DNA of 64,000 nucleotides from Gorsachius magnificus (GCA_034008185.1 CM067082.1:8354984-8418983), one strand, 5' to 3'. Positions 50,101 through 62,904 are shown, counted from the stretch's first letter. Numbers and translations are program-made. The notes: generated by a model not told the origin, from the sequence alone.

Positions 50101-51239
50101 AAATATACTAAACATATAAATTTTGAAAAGGTATATATTGATATTCTGTGTGATGTTCTTTATTGAGAGAAACATAATATATGCATTGAGCTGAAGTTGA
50201 GATATTAGGAAAGGTTTCAAAGTAATAAAATGTTTTGCTTTCTTTTATAGATCGACAAGGGAAGTGTTGAAATCCTTATCATATTGGACATTTAAAATTA
50301 CAATGAATAAATCACTATAAAACTGTATGAAACTGCAGTACGTATTGGTCAGAGGAATGATTGGTGGATGTAATAGACCTCTGCTGTTCTTCTGTGATTA
50401 GTGATCCACTCTGACCTCTCAGAGATCAGTGTCTCATTGGTATTTCTCCCGCTCTTTCAGGAGCCACCAAGCCTTACTGGTTACCGACATCCTCTGTGCA
50501 TCTAATTTAATCATTTGATGCATAATGATTGCCTCCACCTTGTGGGCCCATTCACTAAAACAGCCAGAAAAAAAGTATGTTAGGGTTTTTTTTGCTTTGA
50601 ATTAAAAACTGTCCATTGTGCTTACAAATTCCCCATGTACATGCTTAGTAAATATGTTTTTTTAATAGAGGGCTTATTTGCCTAAGAAAGTTGCTGTGAT
50701 TTATGCAGAGCTGTGTGTACACCTATTTCTGTTTTTATTTGGTTAAACCAAATTGTCAGTTTGGGCTAATGATGTGGATCTGGCTGGCTGGAGGTACTGC
50801 CATCCATTCTTTTTGTCCTAAGACAAAACTAGGAGAGTTAAGGTTCTTCCTGAACAGCCATTTGTCTTCCCTGTGTCTGCTCCCAGCCAGAAAACAGAGC
50901 TGCTTCAGCCCCCGCCGCTGGGACGGGGTGGGTTTGGGGATTTTGGCTGTTGCTGGATTGGATCCAGCTTGTTTTGAGAGAAACACAGCAGGGATTTATT
51001 TTAACCACCATCCCTCTCTCACATTGTGGCATACCTGAATCTCTGGCAGATATGAGAGAGGACGTGATGGCTGAGGGATAGGATTTGGGTGACAGATGGA
51101 TTGCAGCAGTGGGCAGCCCTGATTCTCTTCTCTGGAGTGAACCATTCATTCCTAGTGAATTAGGAGCCTGCATAATTCTTAAAGATGGCACTTTTGGCCT
51201 TAGTTTAAATGCTTTTGCCATCAACTGCTTTCTAATTTA

Positions 51240-51800
51240 AATTAATTCTTTCTGTGAGTAGTATGTCAGTCTCTGCAGGAGAGGCAATTGCATGTGTTCA
51301 CTTTGAATGGCCGGTTTACATTTTTCCCCAAGCTACTCCCTTGCTCCTATGAAATACCAGCATCTTTTAGGGGGTAAAAAAAATAATAATTTTAATGAAG
51401 AGTAGTTTAAAAGCGTGCCAATTAGGGATGTGTAGCTGTGCCTGCAAAATGTCATCCATCCAATTACAAATGCAGAGAGCAGTACCTTCAATTAACGACC
51501 CAGCTAGAATCGTGGGACAGATGAACAATCCAGTTCAACGGGACTGAAAGCAGTGATTCGCTCAGAGTTGACAGTACCTCTGCTCATCAACACAGACAGG
51601 ACCATTCCTTAAGTGTCTTGGAAGGCACAGGCACGGCGTTGTATTTCTTGTGCAAACAGAAGCAGGCATTTAAAATGCCTGTTGCTAGATAGGGGAGGTC
51701 AGTTTATTCGACTGTTGAATCAAAGTGCCAGCTGACAAAGTGCTAAGCTGCCTGCTTAGCAAGGGAGATGGAAAGTGAGGCAGTTTGTCTAAATAAATCT
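51240..51800. promoter_or_regulatory. Candidate conserved non-coding element in intron 3
   Basis: A repeat-free, balanced-composition stretch within AT-rich intron. It contains a 19-base palindrome with one central base, CAGGCATTTAAAATGCCTG (51663-51681), and a stem-loop-like inverted repeat TGCTAAGC/GCTTAGCA (51741-51761). It resembles vertebrate conserved intronic elements in texture, but conservation cannot be tested here. The call is inference. Confidence 0.25.
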
Positions 51801-54800
51801 GTTTAGGAGCAAGCAAAGACCCTTACCACTTGGAGAAACTTTGTTTGGCTGTTCTAAGTTGCATATACTCCTTTTTCTCCTAAATCATCTTAAAATCACT
51901 TATGGGTGTTCGTTTATAATACAACAAGAATTGTTGTATCATACAGATTAATTGTCCTTGTTGTGAGAGGCAAAACACTTATTTTGACTCTCTAATCTAC
52001 AATAGTAACAGTTAAGTAATTATTTCCAGTAAGACAATTAAATTACTGATGAGATGGTCCCATATTATGGAAAGGCAGTTTGAGCCCTGTGGTCAAATTT
52101 GAAGCTCTTGTTTATTGTTAAAACATGCTTTTGTCTCCCTCTCTATCCCTTCCTAAAGCACACCTTCTTGTTCTGGGTTTTTCAATGTAGAGAGAGTTCA
52201 GGAAGAAAACAGCTGTCATTGAGAATTAAATTTTGTTTGTTTGGTTGGTTGGTGATTTGATGGAGTGTGTTAGTTTTGGTGGGTTGTTTTTTAAAGCCTC
52301 TATCAGTTTACACACAAACTGTGAAATAGTTATGTTTGTCGTAAAAGGTCCCGGCAAAGTCTGCAGCGCCAGGTCCTCATCTGCAAATCACTTCTGGAAG
52401 ATACTTGTTCTTCTCAGAAGGGGGAAGAATGGGGCTACTGCCATCAACATTCATCAGATTAGTGAATAAATTTTAATGTTTAAGTATCAGAACTTGACTT
52501 GACCACTCTGTAGAGTTTGTTTTTTGGGGTTTTTTTGATGTGTCTTGTTAATGTTTAGAGCGTTCTTACAAATAATTAGCACTAGTTGAAGATGTATGAT
52601 CAGTAAATCAGTTGAAGTTTCTCTCTTGCCTGTTTTTGGCCAATATATGTGTGGGCTTTTTTTATGTTAACAACATTTGCATAGCACTCAAATTTGCACA
52701 GCACTTCCTCACATCTTTGCAGATACTGAATGTAGTCCTGTGAGTTGCTGGGTGTTCTGAGCTCATATTGAGAAGGTGGAAGTTGAGATTCACTCCTTTG
52801 TGTGAAGTACTTACCAGCTTTGGGTTTATTAAGAAAATATTTTCACATGGCCATAATCTTCATATTTAGTGCTTAGCATCCACGTAGAAGGTTTCTGTGC
52901 ATATGAAATAGAGACATTTTAATAAAGAAATACTTTTATTTTTCAATTCTGTATATTCTCTTACAGTCTCTTTTTAAGTAGGATCTTTGGAGTTTTGTTT
53001 TGAAAGCAGGGAGTCATAGTCAGCTATATTTATCCTAACAACTCTGTTTTTTGCCACAGTTTTTACCTTTGGTTGAACTGAAGGAGCTAGGAAACTGATC
53101 TGCCTGATAGAGGCACATTAGGAAAGAAAACCAGCATGAAACATTTGTTAGCTTGTTTCTGTGGTAATAGTAATTAGTTATTCATTAGTGTGGATCAGTA
53201 ACAAACTCTACTCTGTGTTCGTTATTTTCTTCCTTTTCTGTTTTTTAGTAGGATTCCCATATTCAAAAGTTAATAGAGTTACAGATTAACGTGAAAAGAC
53301 AATAAAATGGTTTTGTCTTTTGGTTTCAACCACTTTATTTCCTCATTAAACTGACTCTTAGTTTGTAATGGTTAGAAAGGAGGATTTAGGAGTAGGGTGC
53401 CTGTATTCATTCATATGCCTACTAGGAATTCATTACGTGATCCCAAGAAAAATGGAGAAGAGTCTGTTGTCCTAAGCACGGCTTTCCTTTCAATCTATAG
53501 TTCTGGATTTCTGTTAAGTAAAACGTGCAAAAAATGACTTAGAGTTTTGTCCACAGGAATATCAAATCTTTTTTTTCTTTTTCCCCTAAAACTATCACTA
53601 TCTCTTATTGTCCGCTGAACAAAAGCAGAGTAATTAACCAAATTAATTTTTGTATTTGTTGTTTAACAGTATGTGAAGTAGCTTCAGGGAAACACAATTT
53701 AATAAGCAGCTTACATTCTTTGTGTATTCTGATTCTTTATGGGAAGACTTTCTCCTGTTGGTGCCCTGGTCCTGCTGTGAAATTTGTGACAATTCATTTC
53801 ATTGTTAATAATAACTAACAGAGGCTGTTTCGTGAAGGAAATATGGAAAAATGTGTTTGTTTTTCCCCACCCCCATTCATCCCACCAAAGAAAACACTGC
53901 ACAAGCAGATTCTGGTTGAAGGGGATATTTCTTTATATTCAAATATCCTTTTGAAGTATTGCAGAGAAATGTCGATGTTACAATTATGTGGTTTCAATAT
54001 CAATCAATAATTTACAGATGTATTAAGGAGTTAAATGGGCACATGATGAGACCCTTTATACCTATAAAGCAGCAATATTTTCCAAAATCATAGAACTCGA
54101 CAGAGAAAAAGGTAGTTGAGAAGAGGCCTATATCAAGGAATTTATCTAATGAAATTGAAGAAATCATTAGCAGGCACTGAAAAGCAAGGGGGTCTCAAAG
54201 GCAGAGCATAATTTTTTATAATCTAGAAACTGGAAGCCAGGGCAAAGACATTGCTAACATGACTCCATAGAAAGGTGGCTTCCTAACCGTGTTTGAATTC
54301 CGTTTACTATATGGTTGTTGCTCATTTAAGTATTGTAAATATGATTTTGAGATTTACAGGTTAGCATCAAGACATTAACAGTTGTCAGTATACACATTTC
54401 TGCCTCATCATGCCTGAGAAATCTAAACTAATTCCTACATACCTTGTTTCCTTCTGGTTTTGTATCTAGCAAAGAGCTTGCAGTTTATCCAGGTGCTAGA
54501 TCAGTCCTAATTATGATACTTTAGTTTGTGGTTGTGCCCTTCATTTTTTTTAAGGAACAGCCAGCACTCTTTAACCCCTTGTTTCATTAAGGTAAGACCA
54601 TGGGAGACAGACTTGTTTGAATCTCAGCTGAATATTAAGAAAATATTATTAGAATTAAAACACAGCCATTTCCATTTAGCTAATATTTCCACTGCTTTTG
54701 CTATTTGCATGCCATAAACAACTCTAGACACACTACAGCTTTGCTGTTACTCGTTTTTATTTATATATTGTTTCCCTATCTCAGTATAGCAGCTACAGCA

Positions 54801-55961
54801 TGTTATGAATATACACTGAATGACTTATTCTGGAGATTGTATTGGCTGCTTTACATTCAGGGAAGAAAAAAATCTGAAATTCACTGGGTTCATTTAGAAT
54901 TTTCTTTCTTCCATCAGTTTTTGCTTTCCTTCTTCCTTACCTCTGAAATGTTTGCATATTATTTTGCCAAGATTTTCTCTAGCCTGCTTTTTCTACCACT
55001 TCATCTAATATAAAGAAATTTCATTGGTATAAACTTGCAACCCTCCGTTTTTATTCTTTATGCTGCTAATTCTTCATGTAGAAGCGGGTTGGTGTGGTGG
55101 GTTTTTTTGGTTTTGTTTTTTTTTTTTAATAGAACTTCAGTAAGGAATTCCTCATTTCCTTTAAGGAACAAATAGCTTAGGAACAACTTATCTGATTACT
55201 GATTATTCATTCTTATTTCAGATGAGTGTTCTTAGTACAAGTATTGCATTGCTTTCTAGTTAACAGGTCCAAAAGTTATCCAATTTAAGAGGCTGAAGAC
55301 ATTCTGGACAGCAACAGTAAAGGGGATGATTTAGAAGTGCAGGCCTTCAAAATGAAGAGCTATGTGACAGAAGTTAGGCTGAACCAAATTACTGGTCTGA
55401 ACCCTAATTCTTTTTGAATAGACACTGAAAGAGAAAAGTGTGTTTCTGGCTATTGTTTCAGAGTAACAATGGGGGGGAAAAAGCCTAATCCAGAGAGACT
55501 GTTGGAAAACTTTCCATTAAATAAGGTGGATAATGAATCCAATACCAGGAGAAATAATCTTACAGTCATTAGAACAATTACATGTGGAAAGGAGAAAAAT
55601 AATTTGTTCATTAATGGTGAAACCATAAGAAGTTCTACAAAGTTTGTAGAATTTTCACAGAAATCCACAATAATGTCAAGATAATTTAGAAAAAACATAT
55701 GTTTCTGAGAATCCATTTTGAAAATTTTGATTTTTTTTTTCTTTATTTTGTGTATTTTCTCTATTTATATAAGTATCACACTAGTTTTATTAAATAGAGG
55801 GAAATTGTTCCCCTTTAGGGACTCATGCAGCACCTCTTGTTTTCATAACTTGTATTTCTTTCTACAGTAGCATTAATTTTCTCCTAATTGCTTCTTGTAG
55901 TGTTAGTGACTGTGCATTTCTTTTGTAAGTAGTTACATTCTTTTTGATGTTTGCTCTTTAG

Positions 55962-56135
55962 GTAATGATTCTGACGTTGACCTTGACAGGAAGGAAGATG
56001 AGCGAGATAAAACTCCAAAGAGGCCCAGAGTTCAGAAAACAGAGAAAACTCCATCAACTAAGGAGACTGAACAGGTTTCAGGAGCTAAAAATCCTATAAT
56101 AAGTGTGGTTTTGACAGCCCATGAAGCTATTCCAG
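55962..56135 (+). CDS. ZFAT: ZFAT coding exon 4: acidic/basic linker
   Basis: 174 bases, phase 1 at both ends, acceptor CTCTTTAG and donor CCAG|GTAATC. It encodes about residues 151-208: an acidic start NDSDVDLDRKEDERDK, a basic stretch PKRPRVQKTEK that could act as a nuclear localisation signal, and then NPIISVVLTAHEAIP, which matches the mammalian protein as I recall it. No zinc finger lies in this exon. It joins the N-terminal AT-hook region to the main zinc-finger array beyond the window. Confidence 0.93.
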
Positions 56136-59119
56136 GTAATCACAATCACCAATTATATAATGAAATTTGGTTTTGTCCACGCTGACGCTGTATAAAATTG
56201 TCATTGGTCTAAGACTGAATTGCTTAGGATATTTGTTATCTGAAAAATATTTAGTATTATTTGGTTATCTTGCTACAGAATCTCTGCATCTGGTAGCTAC
56301 ATCATTTTAGAACTACCATCACCTTTCTTCACAGGTATGACAAATGCTGGACCTGGGTGTAGTTATCTGCACTAACATCAGTTATGTTTAGTCTGTGAAT
56401 AATTTTAAAGAAAGAACTGAAAAAAACAGTGACCAAAGAAAAGGAAAGCATTTTTCCCCTGGAACATCTTTATTTCAGCTCCTGATTTGTGTATATATTT
56501 ACGATAAATGTAAATTTGATTCTGAAAATACAAACAGCTTAGTATATATGTAACTTAATATTTATGCATACAAATAGTTTGACAGAAAATATGTATACAT
56601 ATTTGAAGATCAAGTAAAGTTTCTATATAATGATTAAAGGATTCTTCATCCATAAATTTTTATAGTGCCTTTTCATCAAAGGATTTTGGTATAATTTCAA
56701 ACTATTTATTTTAAAACTAGATTTGCGTTTGCCTGTTTACATAAACCAGTCACTCACCTGACTGACAGAATCCCTCTTTATAGTTTTGTGCATTATTTTC
56801 AGCTTTGTAGCTTTATTTTTCTCCTTTTCATTATTGGTAGCACTTCTGAATATTTGTTTTACTTACAGCTCTCAGAACAACTAGAATTTATTTATTTATT
56901 TATTTTACTGTTGTGGGTTGGAAGCTAGCTGGATTTTCTGTGTTGTTCTTTAATACCTTTTGGTATTGAGATCTATGATATGCTTGGTCTTTGCTAAAAT
57001 GCATTTCTAATTGCGATGGTAGAGGAAGCTGGATGAGCTCACCTATAATTATCCTGTGTGCTTAGAAGGGAAGTAAAAACCACCTTCAAATTCATTGTTT
57101 GAGAAACATCACATAGGGTTCTGGACTTATGCTGAGCTGTTAAAAAGTTGATCTTGCAATACAGTAAATGTGGGGGAAGGTGCAGGAGGACCCGTGAGCA
57201 CTGGAAGCATGGAAACCTGGCTTCAGGGTGGTTTGAGGTCTGCACCGCTTCTTTTCGCTAACTGCAGGCGCCATTCTCTCGTGTGACGTAACCCTGGGTC
57301 TTTCCTAGCTGTTATTAAACACTCATTTTCCTACTGTGCCTTCCACCTCTTTTGTGTCTTTCCTACTGCATGTAGCTTCTCCCGCATCCTGGTGCCCATT
57401 CCCCTCACTGCCCGACGTGAGGCTCCCTTCATGTCCTCTACTTCTTTGTCTGGGCAAAGGGGAACATGCGATGGCTGGTTAAGCAGCTCATGTAGGTATT
57501 AGTAAATGGGTTCATATAGGTGTTAGTTTATGGATTTATACATACATGCTCCCTTCCTCAGGGCATTTGGGAAGAGCTTTAATTGGGGTCTTCTCTCTTC
57601 AGGTGATGAATTTTATGAATCTTGTAAGAATTTTTGTCTTTGAGATCTTTACATTTCTGTCAAGTACTGGAAGATTTTTCAAGAGGGGAAGGAAAGACAT
57701 GGTAGTGCAATCAAAGACCCCTTTTCTTAGGAAATTAGTCTAAGGAGGCAAACCAAATAATAGTAGATACAAATAGTGAAGAAAATGTAGTAAGCATATG
57801 ACGCAGGAGAGGAAATGAAAATCTAGAGGAGATTGGTGTGTTAATAACAATTAATGGTGTTAATAACGATACAGTAAAATTTTACTTTGGACAACAAAAA
57901 GTTTGGGTTTTCTTTACACATATGCTTTTTCAGTGACTCAAAATATTAAAACAGCTTCAACTTTGAAGCTATTTATGCACGTTCAATTCAAAAGGTTTTA
58001 ATGAACTGAAGGGATTTACAGTAAAATGTGAACCTGCAGCTGTTTTTGAACGTTCTCTCCTTTATTTGGTTGACAATTAGTAATCTTATTACGTTCAAGT
58101 TCCCAGCTTGAATATGCGTGATAAAAAAGCCAGTGTTTGGAAATTCTGGAAGATGTTGTATAAGTGGTTAATTCTTTGAAGATTCAAAAGAAAAATATTT
58201 CATTTAATACAATTATGTTTTCATTTATTTTTCATTGCTTTTCCTTCTATTTTTTTTCATTAATTTCCATGATCTAAATGTATTTTAATGTCACTAGCAA
58301 TTCCTAGGCTGTTCCCCTTCATCAGTAATACTTTAATGTCTGGAGTTTTTATAAAGACCTTTTGTAGTCTTTTATTCCATTTTTCTAGAGATTGATCATG
58401 TGCTGAAGGGGTGGCTTACTGCTATAGATTGCTGTTGAAGAATATAAATAGATAAAACATTTCTTCCTTCTTCCCTGTTTGTGTGTACTAGATTATCTGT
58501 AAGGTTAAGTTGAAAATAAAGTTTAAAAGTGCTTAAGGACTGTCAAAACATAGTCATCTTTCTGCAAGCGTTAGCATCCTGTAGCCACTTGTTATCTGTC
58601 TTTAAAGATTCATGGAAATACCCCTTTTCATGACCAGTGCAATAAAATCCTGTTGAAGATGTCAGATAAGCATTCTGTCAATTAGAAAAATAGAGAAGGC
58701 CTTAAGAATTAGTTGTATTTTATCCACAGTATAGAGGAAATACTCAGACTGTATGTCTCCCTTCTTAAATGAAATGCTTTTAGGGTATTACATTAACAGT
58801 TTGCTGAGTTTTGCGATACACGATTTAGGTTTGGGACACTGCTTTACATCATGTGTTCAAGTAGATTATGACTAAATTGATCTTTTCAAAATCCCTTTGA
58901 ACAAACAGATCACTTAGTTTTTAACTTCCCAGAAAGGACAGTTGGAAGGCATTGATTTTTTTCCCCATGTGCCTTTTCTGTAATGTTTACTTGGGTGGCA
59001 TATGAAAGGTAATAGATTTACAGCTTTAGAAATTTGAAAGCTTGCATTAACCCACACAGTAAATACAGTTTGAATAAAAGGGGTAGATTTTTATTCTGTG
59101 CAAGTATTTTTCTGTGCAG

Positions 59120-59493
59120 CTAACCTTCACAGACTGGAGAGGTGGGCTTGTGTGAACCTTGTGAAGTACAGCAAGGCCAAGTACAGGGTCCTGCACCTGG
59201 GCTGAGGAAATCCCAAACATGCGTACAGGCTGGGCAATGAGTGGATTGAGAGCAGTCCTCAGGAGAAGGACTTGGGGGTGTTGGATGATGAGAAGCTCAA
59301 CATGAGCTGGCAATGTGTGCTCGCAGCCCCAAAAGTCAACCGTATCCTGGGCTGCATCAAAAGCAGCGTGGTCAGCAGGTCGAGGGAGGCAATTCTGCCC
59401 CTCTACTCTGCTCTGGTGAGCCCCCACCTGCAGTGCTGTGTCTAGCTCTGGAGCCCTCATCACAGGAAAGACATGGACCTGTTGGAATGGGTC
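59120..59493 (+). mobile_element. Outer CR1 LINE, left part
   Basis: Reverse-transcriptase C-terminal region of a + strand CR1: GACTGGAGAGGTGGGCTTGT, TACAGCAAGGCCAAGTACAG and GGAAAGACATGGACCTGTTG. It stops in mid-element at GGAATGGGTC, where the reversed tail of another CR1 begins. The missing continuation CCAGAGGAGGCCAC is found at 62909-62922, so the two parts are one element split by an insertion. Confidence 0.9.
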
Positions 59494-60277
59494 ATAGAAT
59501 CATAGAATGTTTTGGATTGGAAGGGACCCCTAGAGGTCATCTAGTCCAACCCCCCTGCAGTGAGCAGGGACACCACTAACTAGATCAGGTTGCTCAGCCC
59601 CATCCAACCTGGCCTTGAATGTTCCCAGGGATGGGGCCTCCACTACCTCTCTGGACAACCTGTTCCAGTGTTTTACCACCCTCATTGTAAAGAATTTCTT
59701 ATATCCAGTCTAAACCTAACCTGGTTTAGTTTAAAACCATTACCCCTTCTCCTGTGCCAGCTGGCCCTACTAAAAAGATTTTCCCCATCTTTCCTATAGG
59801 CCCCCTTTAGGTACTGAAAGGCCGCAATCAGGTCTCCCCACAGCCTTCTCTTCTCCAGGCTGAACAAGCCCAACTCCCTCAGCCTGTCCTCATAAGAGAG
59901 GTGCTCCAGCCCTCGGATCATTTTTGTAGCCCTCCTCTGGACCCGCTCCAACAGGTCCATGTCCTTCTTGTGCTGAGGGCTCCAGAGCTGGATTCAGTAC
60001 TACAGGTGGGGTCTCACCAGAGCAGAGTAGAGGGGCAGAATCCCCTCCCTCGACCTGCTGGCCACGCTTCTCCTGATGCAGCCCAGGGTACGGTTGGCCT
60101 TCTGGGCCGCCAGCGCACATTGCCGGCTCATGTCCAGCTTTTCATCCATCAGTATCCCCAAGTCCCTCTCGGCAGGGCTGCTCTCGATCCTTTCTTCCCC
60201 CAGCCTGTACTGATACCGGGGGTTACCCTGACCCAGGTGCAGGACCTTGCACTTGGCCTTGTTGAACCTCATGAGTT

Positions 60278-60979
60278 TCAGACCCACTTCTCCAGCTTGT
60301 CCACGTCCCTCTGGATGGCATCCTGTCCCTTCAGCATATCGACCGCATCACTCAGCTTGGCATCATCTGCAAACCTGCTGAGGGTACACTCGATCTCACT
60401 ATATATGTAATTGATGAATATATTAAACAGCACCAGTCCCAGTACAGACCCCTGAGGGACACCACTCATCACCAGTCTCCATCTGGACATCAGGCTGTTC
60501 ACCACTACCCTCTGGATGTGACCATCCAACCAGTTCCTTATCCACTGAACAGTCCACCCATCAAATCCATAGCTCTCCAATTTAGAGAGAAGGATGTTGT
60601 GGGGGACCGTGTCAAAGGCTTTGCAGAAGTCCAGATAGATGACATCCATTGGTTTTCCTTTGTCCACTGTTGTTGTCACACCATCATAGAAAGCCACTAG
60701 GTTCGTCAGGCAGGACTTGCCCTTGGTGAAGCCATGCTGGCTATCTCAAATTATCTCCCTGGCCTCCATGTGCCTTAGCATAGCTTCTAGGAAGATCTCT
60801 TCCATGATCTTCCAAGGCACAGAGGTGAGGCTGACAGGTCGGTAGTTCCCAGGGTCTTCCTTTCTACCCTTTTTGAAAATGGGCACAATGTTTCCCTTTT
60901 TCCAGTCACCAGGGACTTCACCTGACTGCCATGACTTTTCAGATATCATGGAGAATGGCTTGGCAACTACATCAGCCAA
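60278..60979 (-). pseudogene. CR1 ORF2 reverse-transcriptase domain, broken
   Basis: Two frames (60746-60979 and 60278-60697) carry the reverse-transcriptase core that copies the element's RNA at a nicked target. Seen in order are [18 protein letters not shown], motif [17 protein letters not shown] with its catalytic D, motif [11 protein letters not shown], and motif C FADDAKL with both catalytic aspartates. A stop codon just after EII (about 60743-60745), where relatives have a sense codon, separates the two frames. A +1 base near 60980 breaks the link to the upstream linker. The catalytic residues are present but the enzyme cannot be made. Confidence 0.9.
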
Positions 60980-61050
60980 TTCCCTTCAGGACTCTGGGAT
61001 GCATCTCATCAGGTCCCATGGACTCACGTGTGTTCAGGTTCCTCAGGTGG

Positions 61051-62565
61051 TCACGAAGCTGTCCTTCTCTTACAGTGGGGAGGGGTTTTACCCTCCTGGT
61101 CCCCCTCATGCTGTCCATTGACTTGAGAGGGATGAGGAGAGAGGTTCCCAGTGAAGACTGAGGCAAAAAAGGTGTTGAGTACCTCAGCCTTCTCCTCATC
61201 TGCTGTTACCAGTTTGCTGGTCTCACTCATCAGCAGGGGTATGCTTTCTTTAACCATCCTTTTCTGGCTGACATACCTGTAGAAGCCCTTCTTGTTATTC
61301 TTTGCATCCCTAGCCAAGTTTAGCTCCAGCTGTGCCTTGGCTTTCCTGACCCCATTCCTACACAACCGGACCGCATCCCTATACTCTTCCCAGGATGCCT
61401 GTCCCTGCTTCCACTGCCTGTGCAGTTCCCTCTTTCTCCTTCCTTTGACCAGCATCTCTCGTCTCAGCCATGCCGATCTCTTCCCTTCTTTGCCCGATTT
61501 CTTACACCTAGGGATTGAGAGCTCTTGCGCTCTGTGGATCACTTCCTTAAAGATCTGCCAGCTCTGTTCTGTTCCCCTGTCCCTGAGGACCGTTTCCCGG
61601 GGAGTGCTTCTGACTATCTCCTTGAAGAGCTGGAAGTTTGCTTTTCTAAAATTTAGGGTCCTGACTATGCTCTTCGCTATTCCCATTTCCGTCAGGAGTG
61701 TGAGCTCCACCAGTGCGTGATCACTGCAGCCCAGGCTGCCTCCGATCTTGACGTCTCTGATGAGCTCACTTGCATTGGTGACCACCAGGTTCAGTATCAC
61801 ATCCCCTTGGGTAGAGGTGTCTGTTACCTGGCTTAAGAAGTTGTCCTCAATGCAGTCTGAGAGTCTGCTGGATTGCCTACAGCTTGCTGTGTTACTTTTC
61901 CAGCAGATGTCGGGGTGGTTGGAGTCCCTCAATAGTATGAGAGCCGAGCGTGAAGCCTCCCGGAGTTGGAGGAAGAACGCTTTGTCAGTAGGCTCCTCTT
62001 GATCTGGCGGCCTGTAGTAGACACCAACCACCGGGTTCCCTTTGTTGCCTCTCTCTCTGATTCTTACCCATAAGCTTTTGACCTGCTCGTGGCTATTCTT
62101 CAGGGCCAGCTCTTCACACTGTAATGATTTCTTCATGTAAAGGGCAACGCCTCCACCCCTCCTTCCTCACCTGTCCCTTCTGAACAGCCTGTAGCCATCA
62201 ATAGCTACATTCCAGTCGTGGGATTTATCCCACCAAGTTTCCGTAACGACAATCAGGTTGTAGCTTTCTAGCAGCACGATAGCTTCCAACTCCTCTTGTT
62301 TGTTTCCCATGCTGCGTGCGTTTGTGTAGAGACATTTCATCTGAGCTGTCCATCTGAGCACATTAACCTTCATAGTGGAACACCCGTTGTTTCCCTTGAG
62401 GTGTTTCATGGGCATTTCCTTATTGGCTCCTACTACCTCAGCAATGTCTCTGGCATGCCGCTGGGCAACAGGTTGAGGGCTCATACTAGCCCCCCATCCC
62501 TCTAACCATTGTGTGTCATCCCTTAGCTTGTTGCAGGCAAGCCTGATACGTTCCCCTTCCCCCAT
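61051..62565 (-). pseudogene. CR1 ORF2 endonuclease domain and linker, broken
   Basis: An AP-endonuclease-type domain that would nick target DNA. On - the frame 62167-62565 carries CLYTNARSMGNKQEE and the metal-site glutamate context VVTETWWDKSHDW. After a TGA stop at about 62167 the frame 61051-62136 carries VVGVYYRPPDQ, then RDSNHPDICW, then LNLVVTNASE and GCSDHALVE (the S-D-H catalytic triad end). In the DSN segment related elements usually have G-D-F-N, so this copy has substitutions near the active site. A frameshift around 61110-61180 leads into the reverse transcriptase. The linker is lysine/arginine-rich. Confidence 0.88.
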
Positions 62566-62630
62566 TGCAGCTAGTTTAAAGCCCTGTCAATGAGCCCTGC
62601 AAGCTCCTGCACAAAGACCCTATTTCCTCT

Positions 62631-62904
62631 TTAAGAAAGCTGGCTCCCATTTGACACCAGCAAGCCTGGTGCCTTGTAGGCCATCCCATAATCAAAGAAC
62701 CCAAAGTTGTGGCGGTGGCACCAGTCATGGAGCCATGTATTAACAGATTGAGTCTGCCTGTCTCGCTCAATGTCTCTGCGCACCACTGGAAGGAGTGAGG
62801 AAAAAATAACCTGTACCCCAGATTCCTTCACTAACCCTCCCAAGGCCTTGAATTCTCTTTTAATCACCCTTGGGCTACTTACTGCAACTTCATCAGCACC
62901 TAAA
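62631..62904 (-). pseudogene. CR1 ORF1 C-terminal end (esterase-like), truncated
   Basis: The - strand frame from 62904 to the stop at 62631 contains GADEVAVSSPRVIKREFKAL, VQVIFSSLLPVVRRDIERD and VNTWLHDWCHRHNFGFFDYG. This fits the end of the SGNH-type esterase-like ORF1 protein described for CR1 elements, including the late D-x-x-H pattern (LHDWCHRH). The N-terminal part with the catalytic serine is missing because the element is 5'-truncated at 62904. ORF2 begins in the next stretch downstream on -. Confidence 0.75.

Larger units (their letters stand above)
48357..55961 (+). other. ZFAT: ZFAT intron 3 (7.6 kb)
   Basis: A phase 1 intron ending TTTGCTCTTTAG. It contains two old CR1-like tails (48943-49218), a truncated ERVL LTR (49987-50100) and a candidate conserved non-coding stretch (51240-51800). 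The remainder is AT-rich with nothing recognisable. Confidence 0.75.
59494..62904 (-). mobile_element. Inner CR1 LINE, 3.4 kb, near-complete ORF2
   Basis: It begins on + with the reversed tail ATAGAATCATAGAATG and runs without recognisable interruption to 62904. On - the order is ORF1 C-terminus, ORF2 endonuclease, ORF2 reverse transcriptase, C-terminal region and tail. It belongs to the same subfamily as the short copies at 20115 and 27993. It interrupts a + strand CR1, and GGGTC occurs on both sides (59489-59493 and 62905-62909). In-frame stops and frameshifts make it inactive. A length of 3.4 kb is long for a CR1; most copies here are under 1 kb. The full family element is about 4.5 kb by general knowledge, so roughly 1 kb of the 5' end is missing. 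Confidence 0.93.

Noticed and set aside
57284..57291. CRE-like TGACGTAA in intron 4 as a promoter signal
   Set aside because: A single 8-base motif outside any CpG island is expected by chance.
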